Positions 1-9,900 of a stretch of DNA of 64,000 nucleotides are shown here, one piece after another (position 1 is the first letter of the stretch; each line of letters starts with the position of its first letter). The translations under genes and the position numbers were made by a program. The notes below the pieces were generated by a model that saw only the letters and a list, made by a program, of their open reading frames with translations, was not told the origin of the DNA and made no database searches. This DNA comes from Spisula solida (Eukaryota > Mollusca > Bivalvia > Venerida > Mactridae), in NCBI GenBank assembly GCA_947247005.1, contig OX365945.1, positions 39,300,551-39,364,550 on the forward strand. Reading direction: 5' to 3'.

Positions 1-185
1 TTGATCTTTTAACTTCTGGCCTCAAAACCAATGGCGATCATCCACTGTTCATGACCAATCTCCATGTAACGATTAAAGATCATAGGGCAATGCATTCTTG
101 AGTTATTGTAGGGAAACCATTTTGTCTACCGACGGACATGTGCAAAGCAATATACCCCCTCATCAACGATGGAGGGCTTAATAAT
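1..185 (+). repeat. Dispersed mollusc-type repeat, 3' part
   Basis: This is the end of a dispersed repeat with further copies at 743-810, 889-1389 and 55318-57826. It shares the 'ccaatctccatgtaa' block, the 'ttcttgagttattg' block and the terminal 'gtgcaaagcaatatac' plus 'ccccctcatca' tail. It is cut by the left window edge. No coding potential is visible. Confidence 0.7.
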
Positions 186-742
186 TCTAAACAAACTATT
201 TATGATGAATGTATTCAACCAAGCAGTACCTACTACAGCTAGAGTAACTAATCATACCCTGCAGCATTGCCTTGAAACAATAATATTTTTGAAACAAGTC
301 ACTAATAATTGCAAGCATTACAGAATTCCTCCAATGGTTTTGTAGCCATCACATTTAAATTATTTTCAATTTGTCTGTTTCCAAAACAACCACAATGATT
401 GTCAGAATTAAAAGATATTTAGATGGACATACTCTTCTAATTACCAACTACCCACTTACCAAGTTTCATAAACAAAGCTAGGAAACTGTTTGAGTTATGG
501 CAGGATCCAGATTTTTGAAATATTTCAATAAATTCACAAAACTGACTACATTAACAAGTTTTGTAATACTAAATAATTGTTACATTGTAAGGAAAATCAA
601 TCCAAATTTATTAAAGCTCCGGTTGTTGCCCTATGCTACAAATATGTGTATTGCTTTTGCTTTGACTGTCATAGTCAATACCAGTAAGAACATTGTGTTT
701 CATATCAATATCTTATACCCGTTTGGAGCTTTGGACAAAGTT
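186..742. other. No gene seen
   Basis: AT-rich sequence between two copies of the dispersed repeat. An 87-codon frame at 497-760 has no recognisable motif or splice context and ends inside the next repeat copy, so I treat it as chance. Confidence 0.5.
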
Positions 743-810
743 AACAAGAGATGTTTGTAAAACACGTATGTGCAAAGCAATATACGCCCTCATCAAAGAT
801 GGGGGCATAA
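743..810 (+). repeat. Dispersed repeat, internally deleted copy
   Basis: The head of the repeat ('agatgtttgtaaaacacgta') is joined directly to its tail ('gtgcaaagcaatatacgccc' and 'catcaaagatgggggcata'), so the whole internal part is missing. This suggests recombination or template switching between head and tail. Confidence 0.65.
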
Positions 811-888
811 AAAGCTAGAGCTGTCAAGAAGTATAGCAAGTTTCATGTAAATGCCTATAATAGTTTTGAATCTATATAGATTCAAGAA

Positions 889-1389
889 ATGATTGTTAAA
901 CATGTATGTCCCTATGGCTGCCATAACATTCCGAAATGGTAAAGGTCACAGTGACCTTGATCTTTGACCTCAAAATCAATAGGGGTCATCTACTGTTGAT
1001 GACCAACCTCCATGTAAAGTTTGACTCCTAGGACAAGGCGTTTCTGAGTACTTGAACAGAAACCATTTGGAATACGGACCGACCGACCGATAATGTCTTC
1101 AACAAATGACATATCAGAGATAAATGAATCCTTACCATACTGTGCTAACTCAACAGGGAACGTTTATAAAACACGTGTGCTCCATGGCAGCCCAATAGTA
1201 AACAATAGCTGTCCACGAACAGTTACGTTACGCCGACGCTCGGGTGACTGCAATAGCTCCCCTTATTTTACAAATAGTGGAGCAAAAAATGCTGAAGGTC
1301 ACAGTGACCTCAAACTCAATTTATTTGACAGACCGACCAACCAACAGGTGCAAAGCGATATACCCCCTCATTAAAGATGGGGGCATAAG
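889..1389 (+). repeat. Dispersed repeat with ERE-like palindrome
   Basis: Nearly complete copy: a head ('tgttaaacatgtatgtccc'), a middle with AGGTCA-CAG-TGACCT at 943-957, the block 'aatcaataggggtcatctac', a GACC run, and the tail ending 'gatgggggcataa'. A second internal unit carries 'aaggtcacagtgacc' near 1305. The 93-codon frame at 1093-1374 lies wholly inside this repeat and is not a gene. Confidence 0.75.
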
Positions 1390-1698
1390 CATATCTCTTT
1401 AATATAATTAGAGTATTTTTTCTGTGACAAACACCCATGGAGAGCATCACCCTTCTGTGAGGGCTCGTGTTTCTTAATATGGTAGTATCACACACTCATG
1501 ATTTAATTACTACGCATCCAAACACGTGTCTATATTTTATAACGCAACAAAACATAGCTACGTATTTATTATTTCTTAAATAATCTGATATATGGAAATA
1601 GCCGAATAAAATAATAGGAAGCAATCTTTGGTGATAACTTGTCATTTGAGTTTGTTAAGGAAATGTTGATCTCAAAAGACAGTTTATGATGGATACTA
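1390..1698. other. No exon seen (probably intron)
   Basis: This lies downstream, on the minus strand, of the last visible exon of the Myb/SANT-like gene. No acceptor followed by an open frame in the right phase was found, so the remaining exons are probably beyond the window edge. Confidence 0.45.
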
Positions 1699-1700
1699 TA

Positions 1701-2102
1701 AACTGCCCACCAAAAATAAGTATACAGAGGTAATTTCCCCATTAACTATTCTGTAATAATACTTTTTGAAAAACAGTGAATCAACAATATTTTTTAAGAA
1801 AATGACAATTTTTGTTTACTAAGTGTAAAGACTATACAGTGATTGGTACCCTAGATGCAAAATATTAAGTGTCTTTGTCCTGCTTTAAAAGTAAACTTGT
1901 CAAAAAAAGATAGAAATATTGGGCTTTTTGGATCACATTGTTAATGTTATTCAGAACATCTTCATTTTACTTTTAAATTTTTTACCCATTTTGTATCTGT
2001 AGTTTCAGAAACCAGTATAATTGTGACCCTCTGATAAATTGATATTGAATAATATAACCAAGTTTTATTATGCAACTGTATACTTATTTTTGGTGGGCAC
2101 TG
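1701..2102. mobile_element. Tc1/mariner-type MITE (402 bp)
   Basis: The ends are inverted: 'tgcccaccaaaaataag' plus 'tatacag' at 1704-1727 and the complement at 2077-2100. TA dinucleotides flank both ends (1699-1700, 2103-2104), and the right terminus read inward starts CAGTGCCCACC. A TA duplication with a CAGT-type end fits non-autonomous Tc1/mariner elements. There is no transposase frame inside. It sits in an intron of the Myb/SANT-like gene. Confidence 0.7.
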
Positions 2103-2145
2103 TATAATCATTGAGAATCATACTACAGTACTTAAGTTAAATTAC

Positions 2146-2189
2146 CTGACTGTGCAACTGCATCTTTTTCCACATCTGGAACAAATGTG
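2146..2189 (-). CDS. Myb/SANT-like gene, exon 5 (last in window)
   Basis: 44 nt, bounded by 'ttatcatttcag|CACATT' and 'CAGTCAG|gtaattt'. It reads 'TFVPDVEKDAVAQS' in phase with exon 4 and leaves one base for a further exon that must lie beyond position 1. Being short, it is less certain than the others. Confidence 0.7.
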
Positions 2190-5100
2190 CTGAAATGATA
2201 AGGATTTATTTGGTATTTATAAATCAATAGTTAACAATTTGTTTATTTTTCCCAATTATTAGACACAATCAAGCATGATGCATAATTTGTGTACTGTTTG
2301 TAAGTTGTACATTTTTAGCCTGACTTTTACAAAGATAGTCTTGACGTGAACGTGTCTATCTGGATTTGCGCCTGCTATGGTTAAGTTTATTGTCCGAGTC
2401 GATTCTCAAAGACTATCAGAGGCATCCACTTTCTACTCAATATACAAATGTAGTTATTCACCATCACATGGGAAGTCCATACTGACAAGGCTGGTAGCCC
2501 TTTGACCTATACTTATGAGTTATCTGTCATTGTTACTCTTGGAATTTTCACTCACATATGAACAATGATACCATCAAGTATGAGAGAGTAGAGCCTCTAG
2601 CACTCGTAAACATTGTTACATTACCTGTCATGTCTTAACAAGATGAGTGAGTATTTTAATAACTCTTTGTCTGGTCACAATGTCTTGGGAAGAAATTAGA
2701 GGTCATAATTTTAAAAATTGGGATCAAAGTCACTATATCTAGGCTAAATAATATAAAAAAATATGTACCTATTATGAACAACCTTGGTCATCATTGGGAC
2801 AAAAACTAGACCCAAGTTGTTCAAGTATTTTGTATTGTTCATTATTTACCTTTTGACAGCATCTTCAACCAATTGAGTTGTTTGAAGCTCGTACTCGTCA
2901 ATTGATATTTCTTGCTGCCTATGAGTATCTTCCATTGTTGAAATTTCTTCAGTTTCTGCAAAAGTGAATACAATGACAATGCATAAACTATGTACCATAT
3001 AAAAATGATATTTACAAATCGTTTTAACTCTTATTGAAAATGCCTTTTTAGTAAAACACTACATTAGATACTGTAAGAATAGTGTTTGGCTATTAGTATC
3101 TGTATAGAATGTGTGCATGTATTATTATCAGTTGAGTTGCTGTGTCTGTATGAGTCTGTATAAATAAAGTATAATAACTATCACAACGTCTTTGGTCTTG
3201 AACAATTCCTTTACGGGTGACCAGATTGTTTTAAATACAAATTGCTATCAGACACATTACAGATGGGTTCTGTGTAATGTACATAATTTATGAACACTAT
3301 ATAGTATATACTTGTTTGTTGTTGCCTAATGTGAATTTTTACTTCATTGGCTAAATTTAAGCCATGAAGCCAATACCTAACCTAGTATGCTAATATCCAC
3401 TAAATGCACGCCAGACGTGTGTAATAACCTTTACATACAATATTGCCTGAAATATAAATAGAGGATATTACATGAGTGTCTTTTCATATTGAATTTATTA
3501 AACGAGTTAATTAAAATAATAAAATGCGAGGCTCTTGCGAGAATTTCATCGATTTTATTCAACAAGTTTAATAAATCCAATGTGGAAAGTCACAAATTTT
3601 ATTTTTTATGTTTATCATATGTTAGCCATTTCTGGCCGAAACATAAAATAGCTACTTATTTTCACTATAATAAACGCGCATCTTTGACGACGTCGCCTAT
3701 ACTTTGAGTCAAAGCTTTATTACACTAGTGTATTATCAAAAATAAATAATGGCTTTATTACGCTGCCTCGACGTCAAACATATGATAAAAGAAAATCTTT
3801 AAACAAATTACCAGAATTAACGGTCAAATCACCGCTCTCCATCCCACCACATATTCCTATCATCTGGGCCGTGTTGTTTTTTACCAGGTGCTGAGACAAG
3901 ACATCCTCACTTGGTAGCATTTGTGGTGCTGGTCCCCCACCTGTCTTCCGTCGACTGTCAATTTTATTCTTTGCTATAAAGTTACATGAAATATACATTA
4001 ATTGTACTGAGCGTCTAGCACGAGAATTACTGGTATAATTTTTATTTTGTCTTTGGTATGATGCAGCTAGGGATCGAACCTGTGACCCCGGCACTCGAAA
4101 TGGACCCTCTATCACTAGGCTAATGAAGAGGCGGTTATAGGATATATAATAATTATAGGATAGGATATAGAAAAATGTGTAAGCCAATAACTATGTCATT
4201 TTAAGAAAAATTGAAGCATATAATAAGCCAATCATTTATTTATGACGAAAGGCCAAATTTTGGTTTTTAATATTTTTAACATCCTAAGACATATGCACAA
4301 TGATACTTTAATACAGAAAGGCCATTTTATTTCACTCGTGAAAAGAGTTATTTTTGTGAACACTCTGTGAAATATATTTCGATCTTACAACAAATTCATG
4401 ACCAGATCTATTCCTCCGCATTGCCCATAAACTTTTTCATCCCTATTATTCTCTATTCAATAGCGCTAAGTGTTAAAGGAGCTTATTTAAGTTATCATAA
4501 TTAAAGTGATTATAAGTTGAATCACATGGGCATGATTCCTTTAAATGTTGTGTACAGAAAAAATGAGTCTATCCACCATATCAACATAACAGATTAAACC
4601 CCGTTTTCCGGTATTACGGAATTGAGCGACAATGTGGGATATTCATAGAAAGTGTACAATAATTTTTTATTATGTTCAGGGTGTTTAAACATTGAACAAA
4701 GAATATTTAATATATACACTCCAGCAATATGCTGCCTATAGAATGACCCTGACCAAGAAATTCTAGAGAACGGGGTTTATCCTGTAATCATGTCAATATT
4801 AAGAATATGAAAGCATTAAAAGAAACTATAAAAAATACCTCGAACTTTACAATTCTGGTACATCTTTTTTAGTTGATTTAAATCTCTCAGGCATGATGTT
4901 TTTCCAGACCTAAAATATCAAAGTCTCCTACATATATACAGGGTTACAGATAGTGACGCACTGATTATCGGATAACAACGATTAGTGGCTTGGAAAAGTC
5001 AGCCAATTCTGATGATCGGATAATTATAACAAGACTTCTTGAATCAAATATTTGCTAAGAAAATTCAAAGCTTGGAATTTTTAACCAATGGCAATTGCAT

Positions 5101-6008
5101 GCCTATTAGAACCAATTCAAACAATTGCTTCAAACTCACATAGTAAAATGTCTACTGACACTCATGGATGTTTCCTTTTTTACCTTTTCCCGCAACTTGG
5201 GAAGAAGGAAAACGGGCATTAACACACTCAGGGGCGTAGCCAGCGGCACGCACGTGCGTAATATTAATTTGAAATATAAAGGATATAAATATGACCAAAA
5301 TAGCATAAAAGTCCAAATACTCCACAATTATGAGGACCCCAACCATAACCACCAACTTCAAGGCGTGCATGCATAACATCAAAACCAGTCTGGCTACGCC
5401 ACTGACACTGCATATTCAGTCACTAACCTGCCGATTATTAATCGGAAAATCACATCGGAATTGCCAGTCAATTTTAGATGATGATCGATTATGATTAAAT
5501 CATTTGCAACCGATGTCCCATCACTAGTTATACAGAAATATGCGACCAACTTAAATGACAATTTTATTCAAAAATATATCTAGGCCCGTAGCGGGACTGG
5601 AAGGGTGTGTGATCCAGACGCCAAGACTTAGTGTCTGTGACACACACAATTAATTTGTAAAAAATTAGGTAGTGACAGCCAGATAGGCGAAGAAGACCGG
5701 ATATTTACTCTTGAGAGTTTATTTTACAATTTCGACAATGAATATAACAAGAAATCGGTTTGAACTTTAATTATTTGTTTCATAACATTTGTAAAGCTAC
5801 TAAGTGACGCTCTCAAGTTATCTTTGAAATGAACTCACGAATTTATCCCGTCCGCAATCCGCTGCCAACAGGCATCCTTTACTTTTGCACCACATGTTGC
5901 GCCCCGAAATTTACCAAAAAGAAAGTCGGATTGGGCGACGATCGCCTCGATCGCCCCCAACCTCTCAGCTTCTGTGCAGTTGTCCTTCCTCTTTTTTGTT
6001 GCATCCAT
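2146..6008 (-). CDS. Myb/SANT-like DNA-binding protein gene, 5' part (5 exons)
   Basis: Spliced gene on the minus strand: exons 5839-6008, 4839-4909, 3812-3973, 2850-2955 and 2146-2189, all with AG acceptors and GT donors. Phases match at every junction and keep one open frame of about 184 residues before the window edge. The first 80 residues look like a Myb/SANT-like domain of the MSANTD3/NAIF1 type: a helix with 'EAERLGAIEAIV', the conserved Trp in 'CWQRIADGIN', then 'CLRDLNQLKKMYQNCKVRAK', followed by the hallmark 'RRKTGGGP'. Later exons are acidic and Gln-rich ('QQEISIDEYELQ'). Such proteins act as nuclear sequence-specific DNA binders, and several are thought to derive from the Myb-like protein of PIF/Harbinger transposons. 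The start at 6008 has A at -3 and G at +4 and an in-frame stop upstream. Homology is by motif recognition only. Introns carry several TE insertions. The C-terminus is not in the window. Confidence 0.85.
2850..2955 (-). CDS. Myb/SANT-like gene, exon 4
   Basis: 106 nt, bounded by 'cacttttgcag|AAACTG' and 'CAAAAG|gtaaat'. It encodes an acidic, Gln-rich linker containing 'QQEISIDEYELQTTQLVED'. The reading phase fits both neighbours. Confidence 0.8.
3075..3261 (+). mobile_element. Degenerate solo LTR of the 36.6-43.5 kb Ty3/gypsy family
   Basis: Matches the complement of the LTRs at 36616-36850 and 43299-43532 over most of their length: 'gtttggctattagtatctgt', 'gttgctgtgtctgtatgag', 'aataaagtataataact', 'cggtcttgaacaat'-like and 'tttacgggt' blocks, ending 'attgctatcagacacattac'. 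The first ~60 bp of the LTR are not recognisable. It lies in the intron between exons 3 and 4 of the Myb/SANT-like gene, antisense to it. Confidence 0.75.
3463..3720. repeat. Hairpin repeat related to the 11.1/47.7 kb family
   Basis: Contains an inverted pair 'atttattaaacgagtt' ... 'aacaagtttaataaat' around a 'gcgaggctcttgcgag' centre. This is the same design as the repeat at 47663-48073, but the flanks have diverged. It is intronic. Confidence 0.45.
3812..3973 (-). CDS. Myb/SANT-like gene, exon 3
   Basis: 162 nt, bounded by 'aactttatag|CAAAG' and 'AATTCTG|gtaattt'. It encodes the basic stretch 'KNKIDSRRKTGGGPAP', then 'MLPSEDVLSQHLV' and 'MIGICGGMESG'. The TGGGP motif after a basic helix is characteristic of NAIF1/MSANTD-like proteins. 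The phase joins exons 2 and 4 without a stop. Confidence 0.85.
4055..4135 (-). repeat. tRNA-derived SINE head
   Basis: On the minus strand 'attagcctagtgatagaggg' resembles an A box and 'caggttcgatccc' a B box, about 35 nt apart. The rest does not fold as a proper cloverleaf, so this is a SINE or tRNA pseudogene rather than a tRNA gene. It lies about 80 bp upstream of the exon 3 acceptor. Confidence 0.5.
4839..4909 (-). CDS. Myb/SANT-like gene, exon 2
   Basis: 71 nt, bounded by 'tgatattttag|GTCTGG' and 'GTTCGAG|gtattt'. It completes the Ser codon left by exon 1, then reads 23 codons including 'CLRDLNQLKKMYQNCKVR', the third-helix region typical of MSANTD-type domains. It leaves one base for exon 3. 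Confidence 0.85.
4951..5527. mobile_element. Possible hAT-like MITE hosting a smaller MITE
   Basis: The left edge 'agtgacgcactgattatcgg' and right edge 'cgatgtcccatcacta' are imperfect inverted ends, and several ATCGG/CCGAT words lie inside. Ends of the CAGTGATGGGAC type are common in hAT elements. The boundaries and target duplication are unclear. Confidence 0.35.
5229..5404. mobile_element. hAT-type MITE (176 bp)
   Basis: Terminal inverted repeats CAGGGGCGTAGCCAG at 5229-5243 and the complement CTGGCTACGCCACTG at 5390-5404 (one mismatch). It is flanked by ACACT on both sides, shorter than the usual 8-bp hAT duplication. It sits inside intron 1 of the Myb/SANT-like gene, within a larger putative MITE. 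The overlapping frames at 5125-5382 on both strands are by-products. Confidence 0.6.
5839..6008 (-). CDS. Myb/SANT-like gene, coding exon 1
   Basis: Starts at ATG (6006-6008) in the context 'atcattATGG' and ends with donor 'AAATTC|gtgagt'. It encodes 56 codons plus two bases: 'MDATKKRKDNCTEAERL' through 'CWQRIADGIN'. A longer reading would need a GTG start at 6065, which is implausible in an animal gene. The 5' UTR and any upstream exon are not resolved. Confidence 0.85.
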
Positions 6009-6079
6009 AATGATCGGCAGCGACTGACAGACGACTTTTGACAGGAGCTCGCGCGCAGTTGACACATGTGTTTATTTAC

Positions 6080-6310
6080 CTCCAAATGAAGAGTCGTGGC
6101 GCAAAGTAGCGCAAAGTAGCGGAAAGTTGAGCTTGCTAATTTGCTCAACTAAAGAACTTAAGTTCGTTAGTGGAATGTGTCTTTTTACAAATGCTCAGCT
6201 GAGCACACTAACAGACTTAAGCTTGTTGTTGAAAACGAACTCAAGAATAGACTTAAGTTTTTTCGTGGAATCGGGGCCAGGTGTCGTTTGTGCATGGCGA
6301 GTCGCTGTAC
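6080..6310. promoter_or_regulatory. Upstream region of Myb/SANT-like gene with CTTAAG repeats
   Basis: Just upstream of exon 1, the sequence has 'gcgcaaagta' in tandem (6100-6119) and three 'acttaag' palindromic words at 6157-6262 in partly inverted arrangement ('gaacttaagttcgttagtg' and 'cactaacagacttaagc'). The promoter should lie here, but no TATA box or initiator could be assigned, and the inverted words may instead be a MITE. Confidence 0.3.
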
Positions 6311-7944
6311 CTTAGGTTGAAAAACTATATGTGCAAATAATGAATGAATAATTATGAAATTTTGCAAACAGAGAGAATATATCTTTTGTAATGGACGCAT
6401 AACTTTTCTTGCTTTAAATCACTATTCATTGTCATTTACAGCATTTGTATCATTCATTTTTGATCAACCCAAGTATATACAAACAATGTATAGGGGTTAT
6501 TTGGAAAACCTTCTTTGAAACAGCTGGGTCCATAGCTTATTAAGATATCAAATTCTACATTTGTAGTAATTTTGTGCTTATGGTGGGAAGGAATGTGAAA
6601 TATTAATAATATTTTAGTTCATAAACTGATCAGTATCATATCTGTCCCCTGGATTGAGAAGGATGCTAGACGTCAACCTGAGCGTAATATAAGTTTAAAC
6701 TTTCCGCAAGTGCTTTGAAAAAAACAGTACCCTGTATTTTAAGCGTAATCATACAGATAACTGCATAATAATTCATATAATTATAACTATTCGTTTTTGC
6801 AAATGTTTTTCATTTGGGTTTATGTTTTATTAAATGTTTTACCTGCGGCCGCAGGTCCTTTGAACGCGGTAAGTGAATTGTCTATGGAGGGGCAAGTGAC
6901 CTGTTCTCAATGGTTTATGATTTCAAAACAAAATCCAATAATCGCATTGCACTAGTTTACTAACTGAAGAAAGTAGAAATATCCGAAATTGTAGTGGGCA
7001 TGGATACGTCCCGCAGAGAACACACTGCTTGAATAACAGAATCATGGTATTGATACCAGATTAATTATTTGGAATTTGTTCATTCGTTCGGCACATAACA
7101 CAACCAAATAAATAAAATTGTATGCACATATAAAATCATTTATGTCATTGGAAAGTTTTTCTTTACAGATCTTTAGCGCTACTTATATACAGCATGGTCT
7201 GATCCGACCAATCAAAACGCTTGTTAGTCATTACTTTTATAATTATTATTTACGTAGGAAACTGCCTCATCAAGTTCTAGCTTAAATGAAACCACCAACT
7301 CCTCCGCCTCTACTGTGGGTTACGAAATGTTTGAAAAGTCAATAGATTATATTTGGTACATGTGTATTTACTAAGTTCAATGTATATAATTTTTTAACAA
7401 TTCTTATTATTGTTATATATTTTAGTTGTATGTTTTAATTTCTGATGTTTGTTAAGGCGGTATTTTCCGCCCATTTATGTAATTTAAGACTTTTGGTTTT
7501 GTTTTATGGCATTTTGGAAATAAATGCCCGTTATTTGTTTGCTTAAATTAAATACGATTTATATCTCATCATGCCATTTGTTTTGATAAAATTCAAACTT
7601 ACTGTTATATTTAGTTGGTTAGGTTAGAATACTGGGTAATATCCGAAATTACATGTATTTGAATGATTTGGACAAATACATTTAACATACACCGAAGTAA
7701 ATTCGACCAGCATCCAATCTACAGAAAAACACATCCTAAATAATACAAGTAAAGTATTTGGCCGCAGAAACCTATTTGACTTGTATAATTATTGGACATT
7801 GTCCGAAAGAGTTTTCATGTAATTAAAAATGAGACAATACTGACTTATTCCAAAAAACAAATAGAGCCAAGGACATATCAACTGTATGAACATCACCTGA
7901 CTAACCTTACAATACGAACGGGCTCGCTCAATCAATGGATAGAA
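6311..7944. other. No gene seen
   Basis: AT-rich, with no convincing exon. It holds one isolated GC-rich perfect 16-bp palindrome (ACCTGCGGCCGCAGGT) at 6841-6856. Confidence 0.45.
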
Positions 7945-8306
7945 AAAAGTGTAGCAATACCACGTGGCTACAGGTCCAAGACGAAATTTGCTTCACTTCG
8001 AAAACAAAAGAGCCATAAGTATTTTATTTCTAGATCGATTTCTATTAAACATACGCCATGCTAAGGTAAGAATTACATGCTTTCCACGAAAGATGGACTC
8101 TTTTAAGCAGCTTTGCATTTTTTCCCACGCCTTGTGAAACCTTCGGAGTGTCGGACTACAGTTTACAACCCTTCTTTTCCCAAGCTTACAATTGTCCCTT
8201 TAGCGTGTTTCAAAGAAATCAGTATAGAAATAAATACTTACGGCCGTTTTTGTTTTCGAAGTGAAGCGGGTCTGTAGCCACAAGTCACGTGGTATTGCTA
8301 CACCGA
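7945..8306. mobile_element. Foldback/MITE-like inverted repeat
   Basis: Arms of about 110-130 bp: 'gtgtagcaataccacgtg', 'gcttcacttcgaaaacaaa', 'taagtattt' and 'atcgatttct' on the left are matched in inverted order by 8204-8304. The spacer is about 140 bp. The 90-codon frame at 7792-8064 overlaps the left arm and is not supported as a gene. Confidence 0.65.
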
Positions 8307-8896
8307 ATTAGCCCTCTACCGGACCGGCAGCTTTGTAGTTATGTATTACCAACTTTTTTCAGTTGTTCAAGTGTATCAAGTACGAGTACAAGTTAGTGTT
8401 TTATTAAGCAGATATATATGACCCTTGCTACCTAACACCCGATAACTTGTATAAATAACACGGATTACTTCCGCAGGTTGTGTGTATCGCGTATTATCAC
8501 TTTGGCTGATCGTTTGTTATTTAAAGTAATCCGCAGATCTGACCATGGATTTATCAATTAAGGACGAAGATTATGAGATTAAGGGATTATACACACGAAG
8601 TTTATAACAAACATTACATTTCCATATTTTAGGTCGAAGTTTGGACAAATACTGGTACACCATTAAGTTCCGCAGGTTCAATATGTGGTTATGAATAATT
8701 GTCAGGACTTACGTTTCGAGGTGAAAAACATCATCAGAAGTGAGAGTAAAATATCAAATTCCGTATTATAGAAAGTAAAAGTGTCTACTATTATACTTGT
8801 TTTGTCAATATAATAGGAGATATAATAAAATAACCTTACATTTATTCATAACGCATTGATAATATTATTCATTTTATCTATGCCGCAGCTAATTAA

Positions 8897-8944
8897 ATAT
8901 TTCAATAGTGAAGATATCTCATCAAAACTGCGGATTACTAAACG
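8897..8944 (+). CDS. Possible small exon
   Basis: A stretch open in one frame ('LIKYFNSEDISSKLRITK') lies between a possible acceptor 'tatctatgccgcag' and a strong donor 'gtaagttctt'. A start codon at 8880 is in frame, so it could also be a first exon. No partner exon was found and no family is recognised. The words CGGATTA/TAATCCG recur nearby (8453, 8525, 8931), which could mean a repeat instead. Confidence 0.2.
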
Positions 8945-9120
8945 GTAAGTTCTTCGTTCCTTTTAGCGTCTATTTTTACTTCACTAGTGTGTATAAGTAT
9001 TCATATTTATAATGATAATGTTGATACACATGTCATAACATAACTTAATTACTATTGCAATTCAAAACTGTTTAGGACTGACAATTAATTATAATTTAAT
9101 TGTTTTCTTTTATGTAATAC

Positions 9121-9900
9121 GAGGGGTGTTCTAAAAGTTCATGGTCTGGTCTTTTTAGTATGAGCCCGTGAAGTATAAGGTGATATATCATATATGAATG
9201 GAAAGCAAATTAGACTATAAAAAAACTGTATGAAAGCAAAGTGATTTTAATTGACTGTGAGAACTATCTGAATTTTAGTAACTATAGTAACAGTTTACCG
9301 GCACATGTCGTATATTTGCCATTATGCAAGGACGTCTATACATATGATTTTATTTTGATATTACCAACAGTAGAAACAACATCCGTTTACAAGGATAGAG
9401 TTGAATTTCTATAGCGTCAAAATGACGTCTGCTCAACGACGGTGAACGTGTGTCATTTGCAACTTTTGCTCTGAACTACACAATGCGCCTACCCAGACTT
9501 ATAAAATGATTCAATGGGCAGTATGGAATGGTTGTCAAGAACTCTGGTTTTAAAGTGGCATTTACGATTTAGTGCCGGGAGTGATTAAGATCGATCAACG
9601 GTCATTTTGCAGAAGGTCGTGAGCATGTTACAGATAACGTTAGTATAAAACGCCCTCGCAACGCCCTCGCTAGAGATAGATATTTTTCGAGGCATGTGTT
9701 TTCAACTATGAATGCTACACAATAAAGTGGTTTTGTTGATTTATACCACAATGGGAACTACGCCATCGTAAGTGTATCGTTCGCAGCAGGGAAAAGTTCG
9801 AGAAGGTCAAAACTGTTTTGCAGTATCACGTATAAACCGCATAGATTAATGACGTCGTTGTGCGCAGTATTATTGCGGTTTCAACGTTCAGTTGAATTAG
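9121..9900 (+). pseudogene. Mariner-like transposase relic (SETMAR/HTH_48 type)
   Basis: Several frames across 9405-9700 give fragments typical of the N-terminal helix-turn-helix of mariner-type transposases: 'PTQTYKMIQWA', 'LSRTLVLKWHLRF' and 'EGREHVTDN'. They are separated by stops and frameshifts. The left edge 'ggggtgttctaaaagttcat' resembles the ends of such elements. No catalytic D,D,D core could be read, so the copy is dead and probably truncated. Assignment rests on motif recognition only. Confidence 0.55.

Noticed and set aside
1093..1374. 93-codon frame, Ser/Asn-rich
   Set aside because: Lies inside a non-coding dispersed repeat found elsewhere in the window without this frame.
5829..6148. 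Plus-strand frame 5829-6041 and longer minus-strand start at 6065 or 6148
   Set aside because: The exon 1 frame with ATG at 6008 joins three downstream exons in phase; the alternatives need non-ATG starts or lie in shadow frames.
7792..8064. 90-codon frame at 7792-8064
   Set aside because: Half of it is the left arm of an inverted repeat and no splice or motif support exists.
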